A DNA stretch of 58,714 nucleotides, taken from positions 368,881 through 427,594 of the forward strand of contig NZ_BMTV01000001.1 in the NCBI RefSeq assembly GCF_014649855.1. Direction: 5' to 3'. Positions within the stretch are counted from its first letter, which is position 1, and each line of letters starts with the position of its first letter. Origin of the DNA: Streptomyces roseolus. GTDB taxonomy: Bacteria > Actinomycetota > Actinomycetes > Streptomycetales > Streptomycetaceae. This document shows positions 1 to 8,578 of the stretch, in pieces. Position numbers and translations under genes: made by a program. The notes beneath the pieces are model-generated. The model did not search any database, was not told the origin of the DNA, and saw only the letters and a list, made by a program, of their open reading frames with translations.

Positions 1-21
1 CGCGCGTGCGGATGGGGGCAC

Positions 22-43
22 CTCCCAGCGGTAGCTGGGGGAG
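22..43. terminator. GC-rich hairpin after the NHL-thioredoxin gene
   Basis: CTCCCAGC and GCTGGGGG pair around a GGTA loop. It lies about 33 bases past the stop of the leftward gene ending at 76, so it could stop that transcript. This kind of sequence also occurs as a dispersed repeat in Streptomyces genomes (from memory), so it may be a repeat rather than a dedicated terminator. Confidence 0.4.
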
Positions 44-75
44 TCGCGAGCCCGGCCTGATCCGGAAGACACGCC

Positions 76-1887
76 CTAGGCGTCCATGCCCGCCAGGATC
101 AGCGGGAGGCGGCTGGCGCCGTCTCCCGTGATCCGCACCGGGACGCCCCAGTCCTGCTGGTGGACGTGGCACGCCGGGTACTCGTTGGCCGGGTCGTCGT
201 CGCAGGACGCGGCCATCGCGGAGACGTGCAGGACGCCCTCCGAGAGGTCCGGGTTCAGCTCCAGGTCGCGGAAGAGGTCCGTGCCCGTGCCCTCGCCGGA
301 GAGCAGCAGCTCCGGCGGGGTCGAGGAGACCAGCAGGCGGGTCGAAGGACCGTACCGCTCGTCCAGCTTCTGGCCCGTCGGCGCCTGGAAGACGACGTCG
401 AGCCGGAAGGCGCCGGGAGCGACGTCGGTCGCCTCGCGCTTCGTGCGGTGGGCGACCGCCTCCACCCGCACGGCCTCCTCGGGGAGTCGCAGCCGGGTGA
501 GACGGTGGCGCGCCGACTCGACGACCACGATGTCGTCGCCGACGAGGACCGCGTCGCTGGGCTCGCGCAGATCCGTCGCCAGGGTCGTGACCTCGCCGGT
601 GGCGGGGTCGTAGCGGCGCAGGGCGTGGTTGTACGTGTCGGAGACCGCGACCGAGCCGTCGGGCAGGGCGGTCACGCCGAGCGGGTGCTGGAGCAGCGCC
701 TGGCCCGCGGCGCCGTCCCGGTGCCCGAAGTCGAACAGGCCGGTGCCGACGGCGGTGTGCACGGCGCCGTCGGTGTCGACGAAGCGCAGGGCGCTCGTCT
801 CCGAGTCGGCGATCCAGAGGCGGTCGCCGGCGGCGGCGAGCCCGGACGGCTGCGCGAACCAGGCCTCGGCGCCGGGGCCGTCGACGAGCCCCTCGTTCGT
901 CGTGCCGGCGGCGACCTCGACGGTCTCCGTCCCGGGGTCGTACGTCCAGATCTGGTGCACGCCGGCCATGGCGATCCACACCTTGCCCTGCCACCAGGCG
1001 ACGTCCCAAGGCGAGGACAGGTCCACGCCGAGCGCGGGCCCGGAGGTCGGCGAACCCTGCCACCACTGCCGGCCGGTACCGGCGATCCGCTCCACCTCGC
1101 CGGTCGCCGGGTCGAACCGCTGCAGCGCGTGGTGCACGGTGTCCGCGACGACGACCGTCCCGTCCGGCAGCAGCGCGAGGCCCTGCGGCTCCCGGAAGAC
1201 GCCCTCGCCGCCGATCCGGCGCACCACGGTCTCCCCGTCGGCGGCCAGCTCGACCAGCTGGTGCCGGGTGGTGTCGGAGACGAGCAGGTTCCCCCCGGGG
1301 AGGACGACGGCCTTCCCGGGGAAGCGCAGATCGGTGGCGACGGGCTCCGGCGGCACGTACGGCCCGTCCCCGCGCCGCAGCGTCCCCTTCGCCTCGTGCT
1401 CCGCCTCCAGCTCCTCCACCAGCGTCCGGAGCGCGTTGGCGTGCCCCTCACCGGCGTGCTGGGCGACGACGTACCCCTCGGGGTCGATCACGACGAGCGT
1501 CGGCCAGGCCCGCACGGCGTACTGCTTCCAGGTCGCCAGCTCCGGGTCGTCGAGCACCGGGTGGTGCACCTCGTACCGCTCCACGGCGTCGACGACCGCC
1601 TGGTGCTCGGCCTCGTGCACGAACTTCGGCGAGTGCACGCCCACGATGACGAGCGTGTCCCGGTGCTTCTCCTCCAGCTCCCGCAGCTCGTCGAGGACGT
1701 GCAGGCAGTTGATGCAGCAGAAGGTCCAAAAATCGAGGATCAATGTGCGACCTCGGAAGTCGGCGAGCTTCAGGTCTTTCCCGCCGGTATTGATCCAGCC
1801 GCCCTTGCCGATCAGCTCGGGGGCACGGACGCGGGCGCGGGAACGGGGGGCGGGCGCGGGGGTGGGCGCCGGGGCAGCATCGTTCAT
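76..1887 (-). CDS. NHL-repeat thioredoxin-like protein (NHLRC2 family)
   Basis: This 603-residue protein carries a thioredoxin/TlpA-like fold at about residues 25-165 followed by a beta-propeller of NHL repeats (about 185-470) and a small C-terminal beta domain. The redox motif is FCCINC at residues 56-61, the arrangement seen in the NHLRC2 family, where a CxxC lies in a thioredoxin domain fused to NHL repeats. No signal peptide or membrane segment is visible, so it is probably cytoplasmic; the extreme N-terminus is a low-complexity Pro/Ala stretch. The ATG at 1887 is the only start before the conserved domain. It is transcribed alone, divergent from the secreted protein gene at 2027. The physiological substrate is unknown. 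Confidence 0.88.
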   Translation of the reverse strand: MNDAAPAPTPAPAPRSRARVRAPELIGKGGWINTGGKDLKLADFRGRTLILDFWTFCCINCLHVLDELRELEEKHRDTLVIVGVHSPKFVHEAEHQAVVDAVERYEVHHPVLDDPELATWKQYAVRAWPTLVVIDPEGYVVAQHAGEGHANALRTLVEELEAEHEAKGTLRRGDGPYVPPEPVATDLRFPGKAVVLPGGNLLVSDTTRHQLVELAADGETVVRRIGGEGVFREPQGLALLPDGTVVVADTVHHALQRFDPATGEVERIAGTGRQWWQGSPTSGPALGVDLSSPWDVAWWQGKVWIAMAGVHQIWTYDPGTETVEVAAGTTNEGLVDGPGAEAWFAQPSGLAAAGDRLWIADSETSALRFVDTDGAVHTAVGTGLFDFGHRDGAAGQALLQHPLGVTALPDGSVAVSDTYNHALRRYDPATGEVTTLATDLREPSDAVLVGDDIVVVESARHRLTRLRLPEEAVRVEAVAHRTKREATDVAPGAFRLDVVFQAPTGQKLDERYGPSTRLLVSSTPPELLLSGEGTGTDLFRDLELNPDLSEGVLHVSAMAASCDDDPANEYPACHVHQQDWGVPVRITGDGASRLPLILAGMDA

Positions 1888-2026
1888 CCTTCAAGCTTGC
1901 CATCCGCCCGTGAACGGGCCGTGAAGGGCCCGGGCCGGGCGTACGGGTGGATCGGTGGGGCCGGGCGGGGGCATGCGGGCGTGTCCCGGCGCGGGCGGGG
2001 GGTGCGGCGGGGGTTGGCATGGGCGC

Positions 2027-3646
2027 ATGACGTGTGCGGGCAGATCATCTGACTACTCCCGCTTCCGGGTGAGGCGGGGGTGCGGGGCGCGGGCCGGGCG
2101 GGGCGTCCGGCTCCGGCGGGCCGTCCGGGTCGGGGCCGGGGCCCTTGCCGGGGCCCTCGTCGGGGTGCTCGTGCTGCCGTGCCTCGTGCTCCCCGGCGGG
2201 GGCGCCGCCTGGGCCGGCGGGGCCGGGAGCAAGGGGCTGCGGCTGAGCGTCGTCGTCAACGGCCGGGAGGGGGGCGCGGGACCGGTCCCGGTGCGGGCGG
2301 GGGCCGAGGTGGTGAAGCGGTACCGGCTCGTGAACCGGGGCGGGGCCGACCTGTACGACGTGTGGGTGCGCGATCCCGGACTTCCCCCGGGGGCCGCCGT
2401 GCGCTGCCCGCGCCGGACCCTCGTCGGGCTGACCTCCATGGAGTGCGGCGCCCGCTTCCGCGCCCTCCCCGGGACCCGCACCGCCACCGTCCGCGCCGGG
2501 GGCCGGATCCCCTCGCTCGGGCTCGCCGCCGCCGCGACCGCCCGCGGCGGGTACGACGGCGTCCTCGGAGCCCTCGTCCTCGGCGAGCGGGTGCGCGTCG
2601 CCGCGCCCGCCGCGAAGGGCGCGGCCACCGTCACGTACACCGTCGCCAACCGCGGGAACCGGACCCTGCACGACGTGCGCCTCGCCGATCCCGGTCTCGG
2701 TCTCGGCGGGCGGGGCGTGGACTGCGGCGCGGGCCCGCTCCGGCTGGCCCCCGGCGCCTCCGCGCGCTGCACCGCGACCGTGCGCCGCCCGCCGGGCGAC
2801 CACCGCAGTACCGGCGTCGCCACCGGGACCGACCGGGTGGCCACGTACGCCCCCGACGGCCGCCGGCTCGCGGCGCCCCTGCTCACCGCCCGCGCCGACG
2901 CCTCCTTCACGGTGCCGACGCCGGCTCCGCCGCCGGCTCCGGCTCCGACGACATCGCCCGCGCCCGTACGGGAGGCGCCTTCGGCGGGGCGCGGGGGGTC
3001 GGCCACCGCCGGTACGCGTGGCGCGCCGGGGGCGGCGGGGGCGGCGGGGGTGCCGGGCGCGCCCGGGGCGGCGGACGCGCTCGGGGCTGCCGCCGCCGCG
3101 CCCGTGCCTCCGCTGACGGGCGTGCTTCCCCTCGGCCCGCCCGGTACGGACGCCCTTCCGGGCCTCGGTGAGGCCGCCGCCCCCGGGGACGCCGGGACCG
3201 GGGAAGGCGCCGGTGCGGCGGGGGTCGGTACCGGGGCCGCTGCGGGGGCGGGCGCGGGCGCGGGTGCAGGTGGGGGTGAGGGGCTCGTGGAGCCCGCCCC
3301 GGCCGCGCCGGGCGCCCCGGAGGCCGCCGACGCGGCCGACGCCGCCCTCACCGGCGGTACCGGTGGGACCGGTGGCACGGGTAGCACCGGTGGGACCGGT
3401 GGCACGGGTAGCACAGGTGACACGGGTGGCACGGGTGGCACAGGCTCTACCGGCGAGGCTTCGACGGGCGGGCGCACCCCGCCCGATGCCGCCCGGCGGG
3501 CCGCGACGCTCGACGGCGAGGGGTTCCTCGGGCGGTTGCGGCGGCGGGGGCGGGAGGCGGACGAGATGGGGGTGGTCGTGATGCTGCTGCTGATCCTGGT
3601 GCCGGCGGCCCTCGCCGCCGCGCTCCTCGGGAACCGGAGGACGTGA
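2027..3646 (+). CDS. secreted, membrane-anchored repeat protein
   Basis: I do not recognise a named family. The ATG at 2027 gives 539 residues with an Arg-rich n-region and a long hydrophobic core ending near an Ala/Gly cleavage zone, which is a signal peptide. Two successive beta-rich segments (the NRG(G/N) and CTATV/CGARF regions) look like DUF11-type surface repeats. A long Pro/Ala/Gly stretch and a Gly-Gly-Thr/Gly-Ser-Thr repeat follow. The last 30 residues are a hydrophobic helix ending in NRRT, with no LPXTG motif. It is probably a wall-spanning surface protein. It lies 3 bases upstream of the DUF4239-like gene. An in-frame ATG at 1955 is less likely because it would precede the signal peptide by a long extension. 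Confidence 0.62.
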   Translation: MTCAGRSSDYSRFRVRRGCGARAGRGVRLRRAVRVGAGALAGALVGVLVLPCLVLPGGGAAWAGGAGSKGLRLSVVVNGREGGAGPVPVRAGAEVVKRYRLVNRGGADLYDVWVRDPGLPPGAAVRCPRRTLVGLTSMECGARFRALPGTRTATVRAGGRIPSLGLAAAATARGGYDGVLGALVLGERVRVAAPAAKGAATVTYTVANRGNRTLHDVRLADPGLGLGGRGVDCGAGPLRLAPGASARCTATVRRPPGDHRSTGVATGTDRVATYAPDGRRLAAPLLTARADASFTVPTPAPPPAPAPTTSPAPVREAPSAGRGGSATAGTRGAPGAAGAAGVPGAPGAADALGAAAAAPVPPLTGVLPLGPPGTDALPGLGEAAAPGDAGTGEGAGAAGVGTGAAAGAGAGAGAGGGEGLVEPAPAAPGAPEAADAADAALTGGTGGTGGTGSTGGTGGTGSTGDTGGTGGTGSTGEASTGGRTPPDAARRAATLDGEGFLGRLRRRGREADEMGVVVMLLLILVPAALAAALLGNRRT

Positions 3647-3649
3647 CCG

Positions 3650-4399
3650 GTGGCCCTGTTCGAAACGCTCGTCGTCGTGTTCGGGGTCGCCCTGCTCGGT
3701 GCGCTCGCCGTCGTGGTCAAGACGCGGCTCTTCCCCGCCGGCGAGGACGAGGAACCGCGCGAGGACGTGGCCGAGTACATCGCCATGATGGTCTCGGTGC
3801 TGTACGCCATCGTGCTCGGCCTCTGCCTGGTCTCCGTCTGGGACACCCGCACCTCCGCCTCCGACAACGTCCAGGCCGAGGCGAGCGCCCTGCACCAGAC
3901 GTACCTCCTCGCGGACGCCCTCCCCGACGACCGGCGCGAGCCGTTGCGGGAGGCGGCCCGGACGTACGCCGACCACGTCGTGGACGTCGAGTGGCCGATG
4001 ATGGCCGCCCGTCAGCCGCTGGACCCCGCCGGCTGGCGGCTGCTCGAACAGCTCCGGCAGGCCGGCGAGGTCGGCGACACCGCCACCGTCTCGCAGCAGA
4101 TCGCCGCGCAGGAGGTCCTCGCCCAGCTCAGCAACGTGGACGACGCCCGGCGCAACCGGGAGGCGGCCGCGCAGGAGCGGCTGTCACCGGTGCTGTGGAC
4201 GGGACTGATCCTCGGCGGCTTCCTCACCCTGGCCTTCATGTTCATCTTCGGGATCCGCCGCAGCACCACCCATGTGGTGATGGTGATGGGCCTGTCCGGC
4301 TTCATCGCCTTCACCGCGCTGCTGGTCCATCAGCTCGACGCGCCTTTCGGGGAGGTGCTCGGCACCGGGCCCGAGGCCTTCACCCGCTACTTCGTGTGA
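3650..4399 (+). CDS. DUF4239-like membrane protein
   Basis: The 249-residue product starts at a GTG only 3 bases after the preceding stop, so the two genes are probably co-transcribed. It has an N-terminal membrane helix (residues 3-24), a second one around 45-65 after a charged DEEPRED stretch, a helical cytoplasmic or external middle part, and two more helices near 180-215. This arrangement matches the bestrophin-like DUF4239 family of small actinobacterial membrane proteins, whose function is not established. A parS site lies just downstream. Confidence 0.7.
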   Translation: MALFETLVVVFGVALLGALAVVVKTRLFPAGEDEEPREDVAEYIAMMVSVLYAIVLGLCLVSVWDTRTSASDNVQAEASALHQTYLLADALPDDRREPLREAARTYADHVVDVEWPMMAARQPLDPAGWRLLEQLRQAGEVGDTATVSQQIAAQEVLAQLSNVDDARRNREAAAQERLSPVLWTGLILGGFLTLAFMFIFGIRRSTTHVVMVMGLSGFIAFTALLVHQLDAPFGEVLGTGPEAFTRYFV

Positions 4400-4403
4400 T
4401 CCG

Positions 4404-4423
4404 GCTGTTTCACGTGAAACAGC
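4404..4423. promoter_or_regulatory. parS: parS site 1 (ParB binding, 20-bp palindrome)
   Basis: GCTGTTTCACGTGAAACAGC is a perfect 20-base palindrome containing the Streptomyces parS core GTTTCACGTGAAAC at 4407-4420. ParB loads on such sites around oriC for chromosome segregation. It sits in the 42-base gap between the DUF4239-like and LURP-one-like genes. Confidence 0.93.
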
Positions 4424-4441
4424 GAGAGGGAGGCATTCCAC

Positions 4442-4930
4442 ATGAAATACCTCGTACGGGACAAGATCTTCGCGATCGGCGACGACTACTGGATCGAGGA
4501 CGAGGACGGCCGGCCCGCCTTCCTCGTCGACGGCAAGGCCCTGCGGCTGCGCGACACGCTGGAGCTGAAGGACCGCGACGGGCGGGTGCTCGTCACGTTG
4601 CGGCAGAAACTCCTGAGCCTGCGCGACGCGATGACGATCGAGCGGGACGAGCACCCGCTGGCGACCATCCGGCGCAAGCGGCTCTCGCTGCTGCGCAACC
4701 ACTACCGCGTGACGCTCGTCGACGGCACCGAGCTGGACGTCAGCGGCCGGATCCTGGACCGGGAGTTCGCCGTCGAGTACGAGGGCGAACTCCTCGCCCA
4801 CATCTCCCGCCGCTGGTTCCGCGTCCGTGACACCTACGCGGTGGACGTCCTCCGCGAGGACGCCGACGCGTCCCTGCTCATCGCGGTGGCGGTCTGCGTG
4901 ATCCGGATGGCCGAGCGGGGAGGGGACTAG
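4442..4930 (+). CDS. LURP-one-related family protein
   Basis: The 162-residue protein begins MKYLVRDKIFAIGDDYWIED, the typical opening of bacterial LURP-one-related (tubby-like fold) proteins, which alternate short beta strands such as 'LRDTLELKDRDG' and 'MTIERDEHPLATI'. The family resembles phospholipid scramblases and plant LURP1; its bacterial role is unknown. The length is usual for the family. GAGAGGGAGG upstream provides a ribosome site for the ATG. parS site 1 lies 18 bases before the start codon. Confidence 0.82.
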   Translation: MKYLVRDKIFAIGDDYWIEDEDGRPAFLVDGKALRLRDTLELKDRDGRVLVTLRQKLLSLRDAMTIERDEHPLATIRRKRLSLLRNHYRVTLVDGTELDVSGRILDREFAVEYEGELLAHISRRWFRVRDTYAVDVLREDADASLLIAVAVCVIRMAERGGD

Positions 4931-5016
4931 CGGGGGCGGGGGCGGGGCCGGCGGGGAGGGGCACCGGCCGGGGGACGGAGACGGGTAGGTCCTGTAAGGC
5001 TCTGGCCAACGTGGCT

Positions 5017-5043
5017 TGTTTCCTGCGCTCGGACGGGGAAACA
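5017..5043. promoter_or_regulatory. inverted repeat upstream of the WXG-like cluster
   Basis: TGTTTCC at 5017-5023 and GGAAACA at 5037-5043 form a perfect 7-base inverted repeat with 13 bases between arms, about 55 bases before the first gene of the cluster. It could be an operator or an RNA hairpin; no partner protein can be named. Confidence 0.35.
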
Positions 5044-5097
5044 TACGGGTGCATCTGCAAAGTGCTGTCCGTCGTACCGCCATGGGGGCTCCGCGAG

Positions 5098-5547
5098 ATG
5101 GGTTTTGACGAGGAAACTGCCGGCCTTCGGTCCACCGGGTCCGTCGCCCCGGAGCCGGCGGCCATGCGCCTGAACCAGCTGGACGACGGCACCGGCGGCC
5201 GGGGTGGCATCGGCGGCGGCTCCCCGGACCTGCAGACCTCGCCGGAGAAGAAGCGGGCGGCGGCGAACACCATCGAGACCGAGCTGGAGCCCAACACGGG
5301 CAAGGCCGCCAAGTGGGCCGACGAGGCCACCACCGCGGCCATCTCCGCCTTCGGCGGCTGGGCCGTCGCCGCGGGCCTGAAGACGGTCGACACCACCTGG
5401 AACAACCAGGTCAAGGCGCTGCTGGGGCGGCTCGCGCACGAGAAGGGCGCGCTGCGCGGCACCCTCACCGCCCTCTCCGGTCAGGACGTGGGCGTCCGCA
5501 CGCAGATCGCGAGCGTGCCGCCGGTCTCCTCGATCTCCGGCTACTGA
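5098..5547 (+). CDS. small WXG100/ESX-like protein
   Basis: The ATG at 5098 gives 149 residues beginning MGFDEETAGLRS. The first 50 residues are polar with a Gly-rich stretch. Residues about 60-140 are a long Ala-rich helical hairpin with two tryptophans and a glycine break (AFGGW, TWNNQ), which recalls WXG100-type partners. There is no signal peptide. It lies 13 bases before a larger protein with a clear W-x-G motif, so the two could form a heterodimer. An upstream GTG at 5011 is possible but lacks a good ribosome site. The family assignment is tentative. Confidence 0.55.
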   Translation: MGFDEETAGLRSTGSVAPEPAAMRLNQLDDGTGGRGGIGGGSPDLQTSPEKKRAAANTIETELEPNTGKAAKWADEATTAAISAFGGWAVAAGLKTVDTTWNNQVKALLGRLAHEKGALRGTLTALSGQDVGVRTQIASVPPVSSISGY

Positions 5548-5560
5548 GGGGGGCGCCGAC

Positions 5561-7018
5561 ATGCTGACCTACTCCGAGATCATGACCACCGATCTGGGCA
5601 AGCTCTCCGCCGCCGCCGACAAGTGGGACGAGATGGCGAAGGAGCTGCACCGGGTCGAGGGCCGCTACCGGGACAGCGTGCAGACGCTGCCCGACTCGCC
5701 GGCCTGGATCGGACTGAGCGCCAACGCCGCACGGACCAACTTCGCCGCGACCCGGTACGAGTACCAGGCGGCGCAGACCCAGGCGAAGGCCACCGCGACG
5801 CTGCTGCGCAACGGCCACCAGCAGTTCGTCGAGCTGAAGAAGCAGCTGGAGTCGGCCCGCGCCGACGCGGTGAAGGCCGGCATGAAGGTCTCCGAGGAGG
5901 GCCGGGTCGCCTACGACTACGGGCGGCTCACCCCCGGCGAGCGGCAGGCCGTCACGCACGACCCGGACTACGCCAAGAGCATCCGGGAGGCGGAGACCGC
6001 CTGGGCCGAGCAGCTCGACGGCTGTGTGAAGGCGTTCGACCTCGCCGACCAGGACCTGAAGAAGGACCTGGAGGCCGTGGTGAAGGACGCCGGCGGCGGC
6101 AAGAACGACGAGACGCGCGGGACCGGCTTCAACGCCGGTGCCGACAAGGTCGCCGCGGCCGACGACAAGGCCAAGGCCGACCGGATGGACCTCGCCTGGC
6201 TGGAGATGAAGGACAACGAGACGCTCGACGACTACGTCAAGCGGCTCCAGAAGGAAGGCATCACCCGGCTCACCGGCAACCCGCAACTCGCCGAGCTGGT
6301 GTCCAAGTTCACCAACGGCGCGATCACCGCGGGCGCGTTCGCCGGCGCGCTGACGGCCGTCGGCATGTACTCGTACAAGCTGTCCAAGGCGCTGCGGCCG
6401 CCGTTCGTGCACCCGACCGCGCCCGGCACCTTCCTCTCCAAGCACTTCAACATGCGGCTCGCGGGCGCCGCGCCCGGCAGCATGCTCAGCAAGATCCCGC
6501 CGGGCCTCGCCACCGCCCTCACCGGCTCCGACGAGGCCGCCATGTGGGGCGGGTTCATGCGGAACAACGCGTTCTTCATGCCGACGGCCGCCGAGGCCAA
6601 CCTGATCAAGGTCGCGCAGAACGGCGGCCTCGCCAACGCGGCGAAGGCGGCCGGCTGGCTGCGCGGCGCCGGTGTCGTCGGCGGCGTCGCCGCCACCGCC
6701 TACGGCGTGGCCAACCTGACCACGTACAACACCGACATGATCAAGGCGGACCCGGCGAAGTTCGCCTCGGACCTGACCGGCACGGCCTTCAGCGCGTCGA
6801 TGACGGCGCTGACCGTCGCCCCGACGCCGGTCACCCTCGGCCTCGCCATCGGTACGGGCGTGGCCTACGGCGCGGCCCTGATCTGGGACAACCACGAGGC
6901 CATCGGCAAGGGCCTGGAGCAGGCCGGGGACTGGGTCGGCGACAAGGCGTCCGACATCGGCGAGGGCATCAAGGACGGCGCGAAGAAGCTGGGCAGCGCG
7001 CTGAACCCGTTCGACTGA
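5561..7018 (+). CDS. WXG-domain protein with glycine-zipper membrane segments
   Basis: The 485-residue protein opens with a helical hairpin whose turn holds W49-I-G51, as in WXG100/LXG type VII substrates. A charged helical region (about 90-240) follows. Then come three hydrophobic Gly/Ala-rich segments at about 252-272, 368-386 and 408-442; the last has GLAIG and GVAYG, a GxxxG zipper pattern. The end is a soluble amphipathic tail. There is no signal peptide and no recognisable enzymatic toxin domain. A GAGGGGGG ribosome site precedes the ATG. It may be an ESX-exported membrane-active protein or a structural component; which one is inference. Confidence 0.66.
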   Translation: MLTYSEIMTTDLGKLSAAADKWDEMAKELHRVEGRYRDSVQTLPDSPAWIGLSANAARTNFAATRYEYQAAQTQAKATATLLRNGHQQFVELKKQLESARADAVKAGMKVSEEGRVAYDYGRLTPGERQAVTHDPDYAKSIREAETAWAEQLDGCVKAFDLADQDLKKDLEAVVKDAGGGKNDETRGTGFNAGADKVAAADDKAKADRMDLAWLEMKDNETLDDYVKRLQKEGITRLTGNPQLAELVSKFTNGAITAGAFAGALTAVGMYSYKLSKALRPPFVHPTAPGTFLSKHFNMRLAGAAPGSMLSKIPPGLATALTGSDEAAMWGGFMRNNAFFMPTAAEANLIKVAQNGGLANAAKAAGWLRGAGVVGGVAATAYGVANLTTYNTDMIKADPAKFASDLTGTAFSASMTALTVAPTPVTLGLAIGTGVAYGAALIWDNHEAIGKGLEQAGDWVGDKASDIGEGIKDGAKKLGSALNPFD

Positions 7019-7056
7019 GCAGCGGCCGGAATTCGACCGAGAGGGACACAGGGATC

Positions 7057-7668
7057 ATGCACACGGACGTCGCCCCCTTCGAGCTGCAGAGGTGGAAGGA
7101 GGGGGGCCGGCACGACTACCGGGCCGGCTTCAAGGGGTCCTCCCGGGAGTTCGGCGAGATCGTCCTCACCGCTCCGCTGCCCCGGAGCAACGCGGAGGCG
7201 GCCGTCGTCTCCGAGCTGCGCGGCGGCATGCTCCCCACGGCCTCCTTCGAGGCGCGCGGGATCCACACCGACGTCGTGAAGCTGCCCACCCTCAACCGGT
7301 CCACCCTCCGCGTCGGCGACCGGGTCGTCCCCATGTCCCGCAACCGCGCGGGCATCACCCTCGACCAGCGCGCCCTGCACCTGCGGTACGCGGGTGACGA
7401 CTACCGGCTCTCCGCCCTCGACAAGCGCGGCTACGTCCTCACCCGCCTGCCGGACGACGAGGACCCCGGCGTCACCGTCACCGTCCGCGAGTCCGGCCGC
7501 GGGAAGAAGCAGTGCCTCCAGGTGCGGGTCGCCGGCCGCGCGGAGGGCGGCGACCTGTCGCTGGCGCTGATCTTCGCGGGGGTGGACCGGTCGGCGCTGA
7601 CGCGGCTGGGCGCCGTGAAGGCGGGGGTCTCGCGGGTGACGCACCTGTTCGCGGAATCGCAGTACTGA
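7057..7668 (+). CDS. hypothetical protein of the WXG-like cluster
   Basis: I do not recognise the family. The ATG at 7057 gives 203 residues, soluble and beta-rich, with alternating charged and hydrophobic strands (HLRYAGDDYRLSALDKRGYV, TVTVRESGRG). The pattern is loosely like tubby/LURP-type folds. No signal peptide or membrane helix is present. It follows the WXG protein by 38 bases in the same direction and is probably in the same operon, so a role as accessory or adaptor of that system is a fair guess. Confidence 0.6.
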   Translation: MHTDVAPFELQRWKEGGRHDYRAGFKGSSREFGEIVLTAPLPRSNAEAAVVSELRGGMLPTASFEARGIHTDVVKLPTLNRSTLRVGDRVVPMSRNRAGITLDQRALHLRYAGDDYRLSALDKRGYVLTRLPDDEDPGVTVTVRESGRGKKQCLQVRVAGRAEGGDLSLALIFAGVDRSALTRLGAVKAGVSRVTHLFAESQY

Positions 7669-7710
7669 CCCGCCCCTCTTTCCCACCCCCTTCTCTGTCC
7701 TCCCGAGCGA

Positions 7711-8538
7711 GTGAGCGAAAAAAAGATGCCTTCCTTCGATGTGACCCGGTCCCGTTTCCGCCTCGGTGACGACCACGTGTTCGTGCTGGCCCAGATGGCG
7801 ACCGGGCAGCCGGTCCCGGAGGCCCTGGAGGGCGCGCGGGCGGCGCTGCGGGAGGCCGGGCTGATCAACGCCGGCGGGGAGCTGTCCGCCCTGCTGCTGC
7901 CCCTGATGAAGACCGTGGTCCAGCCGAACGTGATCGTCTCCCTGGAGGCCGGCGGCCGTCAGGGCAGCCTGCAGCACGGGCTCCTCATCGGCGAGGAGCA
8001 CGTCGTCTGCCACGAGAGCTGGCCGGGCGAGGAGGAGGCCGTCTACCGGCTCGTGGAGCCGCGGACGGTGGTGTGGACGCTCGCCGACCTGGTCGCGCTC
8101 CGCCAGTCCGGCGGCGCGCCGGCGGACGAGGCGGTCGTGGAGACGACGATCGGGGCCCTGGAGGCGGGCCTGGCCGCCCTGGAGAAGGCGGCGTCGACGC
8201 CGGGCGCGGACGAGCGGGCCCTGGTGGCGGCGGCCCTGGAGGCGGCGGGCGGGCCGGCCGCCCCGCTGGCGGACCTGATCGTCGAGCTGCGCTCCCAGTG
8301 GCGCGTCACGGCCGCGTGGCAGGGCGGCCCGGAGGGCGAGCGGGGGGTCGTGGCGCGGATCGTGGCGGCCTGGGACTGCGGGCCGCTGGGCTACTGGCTG
8401 CGCGAGCTGCCGGCCGAGCCGGTCGCCGAGGGGTCGGTGACGCCGCAGAGCGCCTTCCGGCTGCGCCGGGTGACGCCGAAGCGGCTGTGGCAGTCGCTGA
8501 CGGACCTCCTCCCGGACGCCGCCGAACTCGCCTCCTGA
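7711..8538 (+). CDS. possible EspG-like ESX chaperone
   Basis: The product is 275 residues from the GTG at 7711, or 270 from the ATG at 7726; neither has a strong ribosome site. It has an alpha/beta pattern with 'ALREAGLINAGGELSALLLPLM' followed by beta strands and a helical Ala-rich middle, which weakly recalls the EspG (ESX substrate chaperone) fold. The similarity is by eye only. It is the last gene of the rightward 5.1-8.5 kb cluster and ends against a convergent SUKH gene, with a shared hairpin between them. Confidence 0.6.
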   Translation: MSEKKMPSFDVTRSRFRLGDDHVFVLAQMATGQPVPEALEGARAALREAGLINAGGELSALLLPLMKTVVQPNVIVSLEAGGRQGSLQHGLLIGEEHVVCHESWPGEEEAVYRLVEPRTVVWTLADLVALRQSGGAPADEAVVETTIGALEAGLAALEKAASTPGADERALVAAALEAAGGPAAPLADLIVELRSQWRVTAAWQGGPEGERGVVARIVAAWDCGPLGYWLRELPAEPVAEGSVTPQSAFRLRRVTPKRLWQSLTDLLPDAAELAS

Positions 8539-8550
8539 GCACGGGCCCGG

Positions 8551-8578
8551 GGCGCCCGGGCCTCAGGCCCCGGGCGCC
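8551..8578. terminator. bidirectional terminator
   Basis: GGCGCCCGGG and CCCGGGCGCC form a perfect 10-base stem with an 8-base loop between two convergent genes. It overlaps the stop codon of the leftward SUKH gene and lies 12 bases after the rightward gene. Confidence 0.6.
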
